Source of the DNA: JAHJQZ01 sp963667595
Lineage (GTDB): Bacteria; Pseudomonadota; Alphaproteobacteria; Rhizobiales; Devosiaceae
DNA: 64,000 nt
Assembly: GCA_963667595.2 (NCBI GenBank)
Contig: CAXXWD010000001.1
Coordinates: forward strand, 186,001 to 250,000
Reading direction: 5' to 3'
In this document: in pieces, positions 38,101-46,444 of the stretch
How the letters are laid out: each line of letters begins with the position of its first letter
How positions within the stretch are numbered: the stretch's first letter is position 1
Notes under the pieces: generated by a model
Told to the model about the DNA's origin: nothing
Databases searched by the model: none
The model's input: only the letters and a program-made list of their open reading frames with translations
Position numbers and translations under genes: made by a program

Positions 38101-38658
38101 GGCCTGCCGCCGGTCTATCCGATCATGCGCGAACATTTGCGGATGGAGAACCACGTCACCCTGATCGCCGGCTACCGCAACAAGGACCTGATGTTCTGGA
38201 TGGACGACGGGGAGCGCATCGACCTTTTGAAAAAGGAATTCGGCGACCAGCTTGACGTGATCACGACCACCAATGACGGTTCGTTCGGCATCAAGGGCTT
38301 CGTCACGACGCCTCTGGAAGCCATGCTCAAGGACGAAAAAACCTTCAAGGGCCGGACCATCGCCGAAGTGATTGCCATCGGCCCGCCCCTGATGATGCGC
38401 GCGGTGAGCGATCTGACGAAAGCCTATGAGGTCCCCACTGTCGTCAGCCTCAATTCGATCATGGTCGACGGCACCGGCATGTGCGGCGCCTGCATGGTTC
38501 CGTGCGAAATCGACGGCAAACTGATCCGCAAGCACGCCTGCATCGATGGACCGGAACTCGATTCGCACATCATCGACTGGGAAAAATTCCTGCCGCGCTT
38601 CGACGTTTTTAAAGAACAGGAGCACGACAGCCTGATCCGGCACCATCTGGATGGGTAA
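35194..38658 (+). CDS. Multidomain electron-transfer fusion: DUF1667 / Fe-S / GltD (NfnB-like) / ferredoxin reductase (NfnA, PyrK-like)
   Basis: 1154 residues from ATG 35194 (ATGA overlap, AAGAGG upstream). Domains in order: DUF1667 (about 15-100) with Cys20, 23, 27 and 46. A PF04060-type Fe-S motif with Cys202, 205, 209 and 227. An Ala/Pro linker (250-272). A segment of about 125 residues with no family I can name. A GltD/NfnB-like part (400-850) with N-terminal cluster Cys404, 409, 413, 423, 451, 462, 468 and 472, FAD site VAVVGSGPSG, and NADPH site VIVIGGGNTAMDAAR. An NfnA/PyrK-type ferredoxin-NADP reductase domain (856-1154) with cluster Cys1097, 1100, 1104 and 1116. NfnAB is a flavin-bifurcating transhydrogenase in anaerobes. 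Fused here after GlpA/GlpB-like proteins, it probably passes electrons from glycerol 3-phosphate to NAD(P)+ or a ferredoxin. Confidence 0.85.
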   Translation: MTQHVTPQTAKQKQIRKVLCIGCPTGCNGEVVLENGAVVETRGYTCDIGRALVAEEVIAPKRTVTTTIRVTDGVLPLLPVVSDRPVPKEAIFDAVAELRKLTVTAPIAADSVVLADVLGLGIDFIAARDCPRFDTPAWVELEDKDSPDPAADTMPDEIEIELADNDDAPWHQLGLSVGQRMSMAAGKPIAMRIMAATAQEDCRKCGYDCAGYANALALGEEKRTTLCEPGGKETARLLKQLVAEADASRSTPDGAAPEAAPSPAPAPAVTTPQSLKAMWHIEFDISAKLALSRDFTISLWDLLLRGDDISTLLQQFIWNAPLRYKIKFIEAIDKHLSGRYPMFRGLSKGWPTANHIVPYVRPANERKNDFDLVTTGYLGYRALGYSMREIDLIVWLEVLRDKQCDDRPCELGCVVNGLRVGGCPVVIHIPDMVNLLGQGKLKEALQLIQECNPLPNVTGRVCPQEHQCQGACKLVGLPLEIGQLEWYLPERQRQLELENGIDESAWKDHISPWQTADKPPVAVVGSGPSGLINAYLLSAEGYPVTVFEAFHDLGGVLRYGIPEFRLPNGLIDDVVKKIDRLGGKFVRNFVVGKTATLQDLRDAGFSKIFVGTGAGLPRFMNVPGEHLNGVMSANEFLTRVNLMQARTEDYETPLPAVRNQNVIVIGGGNTAMDAARTSKRLGGKVTIVYRRTKKEMPARVEELAHALEEGIDLMPLRAPREFVSGSDHHVCHAILDVMELGEADASGRRRPAPTGETETIKADLVIMALGNDSNPIIKDSEPRIETTKWGTIVVEGGETTLEGVYSGGDATRGGSTAINAAGDGKAAAEKIAGETTLLPSEIGDLVKRAAEYTERASATATLIRKVQLSSDIVEFTVNAPVIAHSARAGQFVRVLPTPKGELIPLTIADWDEKAGTVDLVVQGVGTSSILMNQMETGQAFSGVAGPLGQPSKLHRYEGQRTVVFCAGGLGLPPVYPIMREHLRMENHVTLIAGYRNKDLMFWMDDGERIDLLKKEFGDQLDVITTTNDGSFGIKGFVTTPLEAMLKDEKTFKGRTIAEVIAIGPPLMMRAVSDLTKAYEVPTVVSLNSIMVDGTGMCGACMVPCEIDGKLIRKHACIDGPELDSHIIDWEKFLPRFDVFKEQEHDSLIRHHLDG

Positions 38659-38766
38659 TCATCAAAGTTCGCCGGCAACGGGGCATGCCTGACACATTAG
38701 AACCGTCGGCCAATCGCAGTTGACCGTTCGCGGCATGCTTGTTGCGGCTTTCCTCAAGCACTGCCG

Positions 38767-40428
38767 TCATGCCGTGATGGAAAAAACCTCGCAACAAGCC
38801 TGCGAACGGATGACGAGACGATCGGGTTTGATGTTCAGATAGCTTCGACGGGTACCGCAGACGGCGCCTTTTTCTGCGAAAATCTCCAGAATGCCACGAT
38901 CGAAGAAGACCTGAAGGTCCCTGGAGTCGCCGATCTCGGCGGCATAGGCAATGTGACCATCGTCGCGCGGCAACCTTGCCCGGATGATGCCGTTTTCAAC
39001 TTCGATCTCAAACGCGGGCTTTTCGTTCTGCGTCGCGAGAATGCGTGTGCCATTCAACGGACCAGTCAGTCGCAGGTTTGTCATCACATCGTCCAGAACA
39101 CAGCTCCCATTTGGCGAGAGGCCAATCGGTGTTGCCGTCGTCGCCGACAGGAACGCGCGGGACGGACGCATGCAGAGCCGCTTCCGGTCGTCAATCGAAA
39201 GGTCGCGCGGCAGGCTCATTTCACCGGAATAGGTCGATCCGGGTGGCTTGCGGTCTTCCCAGTTGAACACCCAGGCAAAAGCCGCGCGCTGGTCGTTTGT
39301 CCCCATGCTTTGCATGGCGTAGAAGTCGGTGCCGAAATCGAGCAATTGCAGGTCGTCGGAATGCGGGACGAACCGGTCGTTCGCATAATCGCCGACCAGG
39401 CCGTAAAGCAGATTATGCCGGCCGCTTTCGGGTTCCGTGTGACCGACGAATCCCATGACGAGCACCCAATGACCGTCGAGCGCAAAGAAATCCGGGCATT
39501 CCACCGCCCGGGCACCTTCCGTTCGGTACCGCGCCGGCGCGCGATAAAGCGGGCCGAGATATGTCCAGTCGACGAGATTGTCCGATCCGTAAAGCAACAC
39601 CGCTGGATCGCCATGAAGGGCAGCGCCCAGAATCATGCGATAGGCGCCGGCTGTTGCGTCCCACCAGACCTTGGGGTCGCGGAAATCGTGCTCGACACCC
39701 TGCGGGCGATTTTCAATCACCGTTGAAACGTATTCGGCATGAATGAGGTTTCGATCCGGTCGCGCCAGTTTCTGGACTTCGCGATAGCCCTTCACTAGAT
39801 CATAGGCCGGCAGCCGTTCGGTATAAAAGAACATCTGCGCACCATCGCGATCGCAAAAGGCCGTGCCGGAAAAAGCGCCGCCAGTCGCGCCAAGCTGCCA
39901 GTAGTTCTGCTCGGGATGCAGGAAAACCGGCAGGTGAATCCAGGTGACGAGGTCGGTGCTGGTCGCATGTCCCCAGTGCATCGGCCCCCATTCGGCACTG
40001 GCCGGATGAAACTGGTAGAACAGGTGCCAGATATCGCCGATCCTGCACAGCCCGTTGGGGTCATTCATCCAGTTGCAAATCGGCGAGAAATGCATTTGCG
40101 GTCGATCCGGATCCGACCGTGTCCAGGCGTCGATCTCCGGACCCATGCGACGTGTGATCGTGTCCGATCCGACCTCCCAGGCGGCGATGCCGGTCTCGAC
40201 AACCCGCGCCGGATCGTAATCGTAGGCCCAGAGAATGGCTTCGGATCGATCCCATTCGATCTCCACCGTACCGGCTTCGCGGTGGTGATATCTGAAAAAC
40301 GCAGGATGGTTCGGAAGCGCCGGCACCTGCCAGACACAATCATCGTCCACCACGATGCGAATAAACCCGGGGCCGCAAGCCCACATCTCTATCTGGGCGC
40401 CGTCTTCAAGCCGAAATCTGCTCTTCAT
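38767..40428 (-). CDS. Glycoside hydrolase family 32 (beta-fructofuranosidase/levanase type), cytoplasmic
   Basis: 553 residues. The GH32 triad is present: nucleophile Asp123 in NWMNDPNG (119-126), transition-state Asp in DFRDPKVW (about 248-255), and acid-base Glu310 in VECPDFF. The catalytic module is preceded by about 110 residues forming an extra N-terminal region. There is no signal peptide, so it acts inside the cell. Last gene of the operon, after the GH91 gene; it would release fructose from inulobiose or short fructans. Upstream of ATG 40428 the ribosome binding site is weak. Confidence 0.9.
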   Translation of the reverse strand: MKSRFRLEDGAQIEMWACGPGFIRIVVDDDCVWQVPALPNHPAFFRYHHREAGTVEIEWDRSEAILWAYDYDPARVVETGIAAWEVGSDTITRRMGPEIDAWTRSDPDRPQMHFSPICNWMNDPNGLCRIGDIWHLFYQFHPASAEWGPMHWGHATSTDLVTWIHLPVFLHPEQNYWQLGATGGAFSGTAFCDRDGAQMFFYTERLPAYDLVKGYREVQKLARPDRNLIHAEYVSTVIENRPQGVEHDFRDPKVWWDATAGAYRMILGAALHGDPAVLLYGSDNLVDWTYLGPLYRAPARYRTEGARAVECPDFFALDGHWVLVMGFVGHTEPESGRHNLLYGLVGDYANDRFVPHSDDLQLLDFGTDFYAMQSMGTNDQRAAFAWVFNWEDRKPPGSTYSGEMSLPRDLSIDDRKRLCMRPSRAFLSATTATPIGLSPNGSCVLDDVMTNLRLTGPLNGTRILATQNEKPAFEIEVENGIIRARLPRDDGHIAYAAEIGDSRDLQVFFDRGILEIFAEKGAVCGTRRSYLNIKPDRLVIRSQACCEVFSITA

Positions 40429-40533
40429 GTCACTCGTGCGCTTTTTTGTTGGGCCATGGATAGACCATCCGGAACGCTGGCGACCTTCCTGGCCGTTCGC
40501 GGCCAAGTTTGTCTGGGCAGGTCAGATCGGGAA

Positions 40534-41898
40534 CTATCGAAGCGGCTCTCCGGGCATGGGCGTGCCGCGAAAAGCGTTGGCCTTCCGGTCCATCACGACC
40601 TGCTCGTCGCTTCCTGAATCGAGGATCGTGTTTCGTTGCGACGCACGCTCCACCACGACCGTTTCGACCTCGAGCGTTCTGAGCCTGTCCGATGCCAGAA
40701 GCGCGCCCACCTGCGTCGAGAAACAGGCACTGTTGGGCGCGTTCGTTACCTCCGAGGCTTCACTCGTTGCGACGACATGGTTGTTGGCGATGTAGTTGCC
40801 CATTCCGGAAACCACGCGAATGATGATGGGCTTTGCGCCGGGTGGCCGGATGTATCGGGTGTCGATCGACTCCGAAACATGGTTGGCGATAATCGAATTG
40901 TTGCTGCCATCGATGCGCATGAGGCCGAAAAGATCATCGAGGCCGTTATCGCAGGCCGTCATGGGTGCCCAGGGTTCTCGATCACGGAAAAAGTGGTTCG
41001 AAGACACCAGGTTCTCCACACAGTGCTCGGAGAACACCAGCATTCCCGGATAAAAGGAATGGAACCTGTTTCCGGTGATCGAGGAGCGCGCCACACCCGA
41101 AAAATGGATGCTGCTTTTGCCGCGCGGGAAAACGTTGTTTGCCGCAACGAGGATTCCGCCACAGTTTTCGGCATAGATCGAGTATCCGCGATAGCCGGCC
41201 CCGATCAGGTTGTTGCTTATTTTCAGAGCCTGTCCCATGCCGCGCAATTCGATACCATTGCCGCATTCGGCTATGAAGTTGTTGTCTATCGTCACGGCAT
41301 CCGCATTGTACGCGATGATGCCATGCTCCAGATAGACAAGGCCCATGCCCGTCATTCGGAACGAGTCGTTGGCGCTGGCAACGTAAATTCCCGTTTTGCC
41401 GTTTGTGTATGAGTTCTCCGCGTGGCCGCCTTCCGGCAACTCGCCGGTGAAGTGCAGGCCATCGATGCAAAAATCCGCAAACTCTACGGAGCTGATCCGA
41501 GGGTCTCCGGACCGCTTGACAAGAAAGGCGGCTCCGGCGGCTTCGCCGTCGGAAGGTTCTGAAGCAAAGTCCAGAATGATGCGGCTGCCGCCCGGCCATA
41601 ACTCATGCCAATGCGCCAGCTCGTGCGTGTCGGTGTTGAAGCGGATGCTCGAAGACGTAAAGCCATGTCCCGAGCCCACAATCCTCAAATAACTGATATC
41701 AATTATGACCTGAGTAGAAAGATGATAGTCGCCTGGAGGTATATAGATGACGGCGCCGGGCTTTCCGCCATCGTTCACATCGGAAGCGCACTGTCTGGTT
41801 TTGATGTCCGAAATAATGCTGTTGATGACCGCCCCGATATCCTTGTGAGGATTACCGTCCGGCCATGTTGTCACATCGTAGTAGTTCGCGTTGCTCAT
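40534..41898 (-). CDS. GH91 family protein: difructose-anhydride III hydrolase or inulin fructotransferase
   Basis: 454-residue right-handed beta-helix. Segments such as YDVTTWPDGNPHKDIGAVIN, GKPGAVIYIPPGDYHL, GSGHGFTSSSIRFNT, RSGDPRISSVEFADFCIDGL and FIAECGNGIEL match my memory of bacterial inulin fructotransferases, which form DFA III, and of the related DFA III hydrolases. No signal peptide is present, so an intracellular hydrolase that opens DFA III to inulobiose is more likely than a secreted inulin-cleaving enzyme. It follows the ABC importer and precedes GH32 on the same strand. Glu211 and Glu217 lie in the likely active-site rung. Confidence 0.82.
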   Translation of the reverse strand: MSNANYYDVTTWPDGNPHKDIGAVINSIISDIKTRQCASDVNDGGKPGAVIYIPPGDYHLSTQVIIDISYLRIVGSGHGFTSSSIRFNTDTHELAHWHELWPGGSRIILDFASEPSDGEAAGAAFLVKRSGDPRISSVEFADFCIDGLHFTGELPEGGHAENSYTNGKTGIYVASANDSFRMTGMGLVYLEHGIIAYNADAVTIDNNFIAECGNGIELRGMGQALKISNNLIGAGYRGYSIYAENCGGILVAANNVFPRGKSSIHFSGVARSSITGNRFHSFYPGMLVFSEHCVENLVSSNHFFRDREPWAPMTACDNGLDDLFGLMRIDGSNNSIIANHVSESIDTRYIRPPGAKPIIIRVVSGMGNYIANNHVVATSEASEVTNAPNSACFSTQVGALLASDRLRTLEVETVVVERASQRNTILDSGSDEQVVMDRKANAFRGTPMPGEPLR

Positions 41899-42089
41899 TT
41901 TCTAGCGCCCTTTTGAGCACAGGCGATCGAAGACGGGCAAAGCGTGTTCCGGCTTGGCCAATGGCATGCGTTCACTGCCGGAACGCGCGCCATATGGATG
42001 ACAAGCAACCGCGCGTTCGAGGGGCGAAAGGACTTTGCGCCGACCTGCAACAACGAACTGATCGGCCACGTTATATTCTTGCGCACTCA

Positions 42090-43238
42090 TCACCAGATGC
42101 TGGTCCGCGTTTCGGGATCGAAAAAGTGTATGGTCTCTGCGGTGATCGCGAGCCGGGCCTTATCGCCAGCCCGGACCTGGGTCGTGCGTGAGAAACGCCC
42201 GACGGCGGCGTGTTTTTCTCCGATCCCGGCCACGGCGTCCGGGTCGCCGGCGTTCACCCAGGGCGCATCGAGCGTCAGATGCACCATCGTTTCCGCGCCC
42301 AATGCCTCGACCAGCGTGACCTCGCCCGTCATTTCAACGAAACTGCGCTTGTCGGTCACGTTGGCGTCGTCGATATCCTCCGGGCGGATGCCGACGATCA
42401 ATGCCCGTTTCCGGACGCCTTTGAGACTTGGGTGGGTGGCAAACACCGCATCGGGAAGATCGATGGACTGGCTGCCGATGGTGAGAGTCGAGCCGTCAAG
42501 TTCGCTCTCGTAAAGGTTCATCGACGGCGAGCCGATAAAGGCACCAACGAAGATGTTGGCCGGACGCGCATAAAGGTTTTGCGGCGTATCCACCTGTTGC
42601 AGCACGCCTGCCTTGAGGACGGCAACCCTGTCGCCCATGGTCATGGCCTCAACCTGGTCGTGGGTGACGTAGATCGTCGTGACCCCGAGGTTGCGTTGCA
42701 GATCCGCGATCTCGGCGCGCATCTGCACCCGCAGCTTGGCGTCGAGATTGGACAGCGGTTCGTCCATCAGGAAGGCCTTGGGTTTGCGCACGATGGCGCG
42801 CCCCATGGCCACGCGCTGGCGTTGACCGCCCGAAAGGTGGGCGGGCTTGCGATCGAGATGTTCGCCAAGTTCGAGGATGCGCGCGGCTTCGGTCACCCGG
42901 GCTTCGATTTCGGCTTTGGGAACATGTTGCATCTTCAGCGGAAAGGCGATGTTCTCGCGCACCGTCTTGTGCGGATAAAGCGCGTAGGACTGAAACACCA
43001 TTGCGATGTCGCGGTCTTTTGGGTCGACGAGATTTACCTTTGTGCCGTCGACAAAAAGTTCGCCCGACGAGATATTCTCGAGCCCGGCGATCATGCGAAG
43101 CGCCGTCGACTTGCCGCATCCCGATGGACCGACAAAGACCATGAATTCGCCGTCGCGGATATCGAGACTCAGATCATGGATGGCGTGGAAGCGGTCGCCA
43201 TAGATTTTGTTGATGTTCCTCAGGCTTATCTCGGCCAT
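42090..43238 (-). CDS. Carbohydrate ABC transporter ATP-binding protein (UgpC/MsmK type)
   Basis: 382-residue MalK-like ATPase: Walker A GPSGCGKST, Q-loop VFQSYALYPH, signature LSGGQRQRVAMGRAIV, Walker B AFLMDEPLSNLDAK, and the C-terminal TOBE domain (ALIVGIRPEDI). It starts 3 bases after the permease stop. It serves the oligofructoside importer of this operon, and, like other MsmK-type subunits, could serve other transporters as well. A 191-base gap without a gene separates it from GH91. Confidence 0.94.
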   Translation of the reverse strand: MAEISLRNINKIYGDRFHAIHDLSLDIRDGEFMVFVGPSGCGKSTALRMIAGLENISSGELFVDGTKVNLVDPKDRDIAMVFQSYALYPHKTVRENIAFPLKMQHVPKAEIEARVTEAARILELGEHLDRKPAHLSGGQRQRVAMGRAIVRKPKAFLMDEPLSNLDAKLRVQMRAEIADLQRNLGVTTIYVTHDQVEAMTMGDRVAVLKAGVLQQVDTPQNLYARPANIFVGAFIGSPSMNLYESELDGSTLTIGSQSIDLPDAVFATHPSLKGVRKRALIVGIRPEDIDDANVTDKRSFVEMTGEVTLVEALGAETMVHLTLDAPWVNAGDPDAVAGIGEKHAAVGRFSRTTQVRAGDKARLAITAETIHFFDPETRTSIW

Positions 43239-43241
43239 CTG

Positions 43242-44093
43242 CTATCCTTTCACAGCGCCAAAGGTGAGGCCGCCGATGATCTGCTTTTGCAAAAGAAGGG
43301 TGATGAGGATCACGGGAAGCGAGTAGAGCACCGCCGCCGCCGTCATCGGCCCCCATGCCAGCCCATAAACGGAGTTGTACTCGGCGATCACGATCGGCGC
43401 CGTCTTTGTGGCTTCCGACGTGAGAAGCAGGGCGAACAGGTATTCGTTCCAGCTCGCGATGAAAGCGAACAGGGCCGTCACGGCGATGCCGGAGCGCATG
43501 ACCGGAAGAATGATCCACAAGAAGGCGCCAAAACGCGTGCACCCATCCATGCGCGCGGCTTCCTCCAGCTCCCTGGGCACGCCCTCGAAAAAGGCGGCCA
43601 CAAGCAAAAGCGAAAGCGGCGCGGCATTGGCCGTGTGGGCCAGAACCAGACCAGGGATGGTGTCGAGCAGGTTCACCGATTTGAGGATCAGGAACAGCGG
43701 CACGCCCAGCGAAACGCTCGGCACCATGCGGGTGACCAGCGCAAAAAGCAGGAAGAGCACGGTGATCCGACGCCGGTACTGCGTCGCCACATAGGCCGCC
43801 GGGACGGCGACGACCAGCGATAACAGCGTCGTCAGCACGGCAACCACGAAGGAACTCGCGAAGGCCCGCTGGATCCCGTGCTCGGCGATGACCGTCTGGT
43901 AGTTTTCCAGCGACAACATGTTTGGAAAGAAGGACGGCGGGATTTGCTGCACGTCTGCCGCCGGCTTGAACGAGGTCGAAACCAGATAGACGTAGGGCAG
44001 CGCATAGGTCAGCACCAAAACCAGCGCCACCGCGTTGATGAGAGCCTTGCCGAGATCACGGCCGGTCACGCCGCTCAGGGTCGCATTAGTCAT
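43242..44093 (-). CDS. Carbohydrate ABC transporter permease 2 (MalG type)
   Basis: 283 residues with six transmembrane segments. The coupling loop is FFEGVPRELEEAARMDGCTRFGAFLWIILP. The ATG at 44093 overlaps the end of permease 1 by 8 bases. With the other permease it forms the channel of the presumed DFA/fructooligosaccharide importer. Confidence 0.93.
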   Translation of the reverse strand: MTNATLSGVTGRDLGKALINAVALVLVLTYALPYVYLVSTSFKPAADVQQIPPSFFPNMLSLENYQTVIAEHGIQRAFASSFVVAVLTTLLSLVVAVPAAYVATQYRRRITVLFLLFALVTRMVPSVSLGVPLFLILKSVNLLDTIPGLVLAHTANAAPLSLLLVAAFFEGVPRELEEAARMDGCTRFGAFLWIILPVMRSGIAVTALFAFIASWNEYLFALLLTSEATKTAPIVIAEYNSVYGLAWGPMTAAAVLYSLPVILITLLLQKQIIGGLTFGAVKG

Positions 44094-44967
44094 GGGCCGG
44101 CCTCCAGATCTTCCAATAGGCGATGGCGGCGAGTAGCACCATGACGATGAGGAACAGCGTCGCGGAAGCCGAGGCCTCGCCGAGATCGCCGTAGCGCACC
44201 ATGCGTTGATAGATGTTCATCGAGAAAACCTCGGACTGCTGGCGCGGCCCACCCTGGGTCTGGATCCAGATGAGATCGAAGGTCTTGGCCGCGTCGACGC
44301 CGCGCACGATGACGATCACGGCGATGACCGGCCGCATCAGTGGCAGGGTGACGTGCCAGAACCGGTTGAGCGCGTTGGCGCCATCCATGCGCGCCGCCTC
44401 GATAAGGTCCTTGGGGATGTTGGTCAGCCCGGCATAGGAGACCAGCGCGACGAAAGATGTTGTCAGCCAGATGTCGGCGAAGGCGACCGAATAGATGACG
44501 ATGTCGGCATCCGACAGCCACTTGATGGCGCCGGGATCGTCGATGATGCCGAGCGCCACGAGCCCGTAATTAAGGATGCCGATCTGCCCGACCAGGAGGA
44601 AACGCCAGAGCAGACCGGCAACGATCGGCGGCACCATAAGGGGCAGCGCGAAGATGGTCCGGTGCCAGCGCGAGTGCTCGGCAATGGCCGAGAACATCAG
44701 CGCCGCACAGAAGCCGAAGAAGAATTCGAAACTCAGTGCGAAGACGGAATACTTGAGGGTTCTGAGCGCACTCTCGGCGATCCGCTTCGAGGTCAGTGCA
44801 TCGATGTAGTTCTGCAGGCCGACCCACGTCCTGATCGCAGGGGAGATCGTTTCGACTTCGAAGAAGGAATTGAAGACCAGAAGGCCGACGGGATAGGCGA
44901 TGAGCACACCCAGGATCAGGGCGGCCGGCGCCAGCATCGCGTACACAAACCGGTTTTCTCTTGTCAT
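44086..44967 (-). CDS. Carbohydrate ABC transporter permease 1 (MalF type)
   Basis: 293 residues with six transmembrane segments. The coupling loop is NIPKDLIEAARMDGANALNRFWHVTLP and the C-terminal half contains QTQGGPRQQSEVFSMNIYQ. It lies 55 bases after the binding-protein gene on the minus strand. Confidence 0.93.
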   Translation of the reverse strand: MTRENRFVYAMLAPAALILGVLIAYPVGLLVFNSFFEVETISPAIRTWVGLQNYIDALTSKRIAESALRTLKYSVFALSFEFFFGFCAALMFSAIAEHSRWHRTIFALPLMVPPIVAGLLWRFLLVGQIGILNYGLVALGIIDDPGAIKWLSDADIVIYSVAFADIWLTTSFVALVSYAGLTNIPKDLIEAARMDGANALNRFWHVTLPLMRPVIAVIVIVRGVDAAKTFDLIWIQTQGGPRQQSEVFSMNIYQRMVRYGDLGEASASATLFLIVMVLLAAIAYWKIWRPAHD

Positions 44968-45022
44968 GGCCGCCTCCGCTCAGAGTGGCGGGGGCGCAAA
45001 AGATGCGCCCCCTCGCCTTTTC

Positions 45023-46288
45023 TCAATTGAGGATGTCTTCGATGACCTCCTTGGCATTGGCAAGAACGTCGTCGAGATTGGCATTGCAGGACAATGCCTC
45101 CTGCATCGCCGGCAGAACGGCCTCGTCGATCATTTCCTGGAAGTCCTCGTTGAGCGGACGACCAGCCGTTGCCGGCGCATTGAGCGTTTCGAGCAGCGGG
45201 CCGAAATGTTCGAAACCGGGCTTGTTCATATAGGCCTCGTAGGCCGAGGTGGTTGCGGCCAGACCAAGACTGCCGGGCGCTTCGACACCCAGTTCATTAT
45301 GCGCGATGGCATAGGCGATGAACTTGCGCGCCGCGTCCTTGTTCTTCGCGTTGGACGGAATGACGTTATACCAGGGACCGGGAATGCCGGCGATTCCGGC
45401 TTCGCCGGCCAGCATGGGAGCGGCGCCGACCTTGCCGTAAACGACCGAGTCCTCGGGCGTCAGCCGATAGGCATGGGCCCAGAACTTCATCATGGCCGTC
45501 TTGCCCTGATAGAACAGGTTCTGAGTTTCGCCCCAGCCGATTTCGAGCGCGTTCTCGGGCACCGAATGATCCTCGCACAAGGGCGCGATGTAGAATTCGA
45601 GCGCCTTGCGGTGGGCATCGTTGTCGATGATCACGTTGTTGTCGGCATCGAGCACCACGCCCGGCGAGCCGGCCTGAAGGACGTGAGCCATCCATTCTTC
45701 CGAATTCATGCCGACCGTTGCGGTTCCCCACATGTCGAGCTTGCCGTCGCCATCGGTGTCGCGCGTGAAGAACTTGGCCATGTCGCGCCATTGCTGCCAG
45801 GTTGCCGGCGGCGCCAGCGGATAGCCGTATTCGGCCTCGAAAGCGGCCTGCTCTTTCGGATCCTCAAACAGGTCCTTGCGGAAAAAGACGATTTCCGAAT
45901 TGGCCCAGGTCGGCATGCCGATGGTCTTGCCATCGACCTTGGCGTCGGCCAGCAGCGATGTGGGGATGTCGTTGCGTACCTTGTCGGTGAACAGATCGGA
46001 CAGATCGTCGACATATTTGGCGAAATGCGCATTCCAGACCACGTCGATGGTCGCAACATCGAAATTCGACGTTCCCGAGGCGATCTCGGCCGACAGCCGG
46101 TCGAAGACACCCTGATACGGGACAACGGTGAAGTTGACGTCGATGCCTGTTTCGGCCGTGAACTGGGCGGCAATCGGCTTTTGCAGAAGTTCGCCACCAC
46201 CCTCGACCAGGATGTTGATGCTCTCCGCCTGAGCCGCCGCTGTCAGCGAGGCGAGCACGAGGAGACTGGTGCAGACGAGTTTTTTCAT
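45023..46288 (-). CDS. Carbohydrate ABC transporter substrate-binding protein (SBP_bac_1)
   Basis: 421-residue periplasmic protein. Signal peptide KKLVCTSLLVLASLTAAAQA; mature landmarks are FTAETGIDVNFTVVPYQ, FDVATIDVVW and the C-terminal EALSCNANLDDVLANAKEVI. ATG 46288 has a strong GGGAGGT site. It is the first gene of the operon, opposite the LacI-type regulator, with two palindromic operators in between. The ligand is probably DFA III or a short fructan, inferred from the GH91 and GH32 genes that follow. Confidence 0.92.
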   Translation of the reverse strand: MKKLVCTSLLVLASLTAAAQAESINILVEGGGELLQKPIAAQFTAETGIDVNFTVVPYQGVFDRLSAEIASGTSNFDVATIDVVWNAHFAKYVDDLSDLFTDKVRNDIPTSLLADAKVDGKTIGMPTWANSEIVFFRKDLFEDPKEQAAFEAEYGYPLAPPATWQQWRDMAKFFTRDTDGDGKLDMWGTATVGMNSEEWMAHVLQAGSPGVVLDADNNVIIDNDAHRKALEFYIAPLCEDHSVPENALEIGWGETQNLFYQGKTAMMKFWAHAYRLTPEDSVVYGKVGAAPMLAGEAGIAGIPGPWYNVIPSNAKNKDAARKFIAYAIAHNELGVEAPGSLGLAATTSAYEAYMNKPGFEHFGPLLETLNAPATAGRPLNEDFQEMIDEAVLPAMQEALSCNANLDDVLANAKEVIEDILN

Positions 46289-46361
46289 CAAAGACCTCCC
46301 TTGAGTCTTTTGGTCGCCTTGCGATGCAGGCAACGTAACGGAGCGGACGCTATCCGCAAAA

Positions 46362-46398
46362 TGACAACGTCGTCAATTAAAAAATGTCGACGTTGTCA
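46362..46398. promoter_or_regulatory. Twin LacI-type operators between the binding protein and regulator genes
   Basis: TGACAACGTCGTCA (46362-46375) and TGTCGACGTTGTCA (46385-46398) are near-palindromes around a central CG, and one is close to the reverse complement of the other. Their centres are 23 bases apart, about two helix turns. This fits autoregulated repression of both divergent transcription units by the adjacent LacI-family protein. Confidence 0.7.
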
Positions 46399-46444
46399 TT
46401 TTTTTGATCTAGAAGAAATACCAACGGAAGGAGAAAGCGGATTC

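Noticed and set aside
36805..38646. Long open frame (about 600 codons) on the minus strand
   Set aside because: It is antisense to the multidomain fusion gene. Its composition is the His/Asp/Arg-rich pattern produced by reading G+C-rich genes backwards, and it has no recognisable domain.
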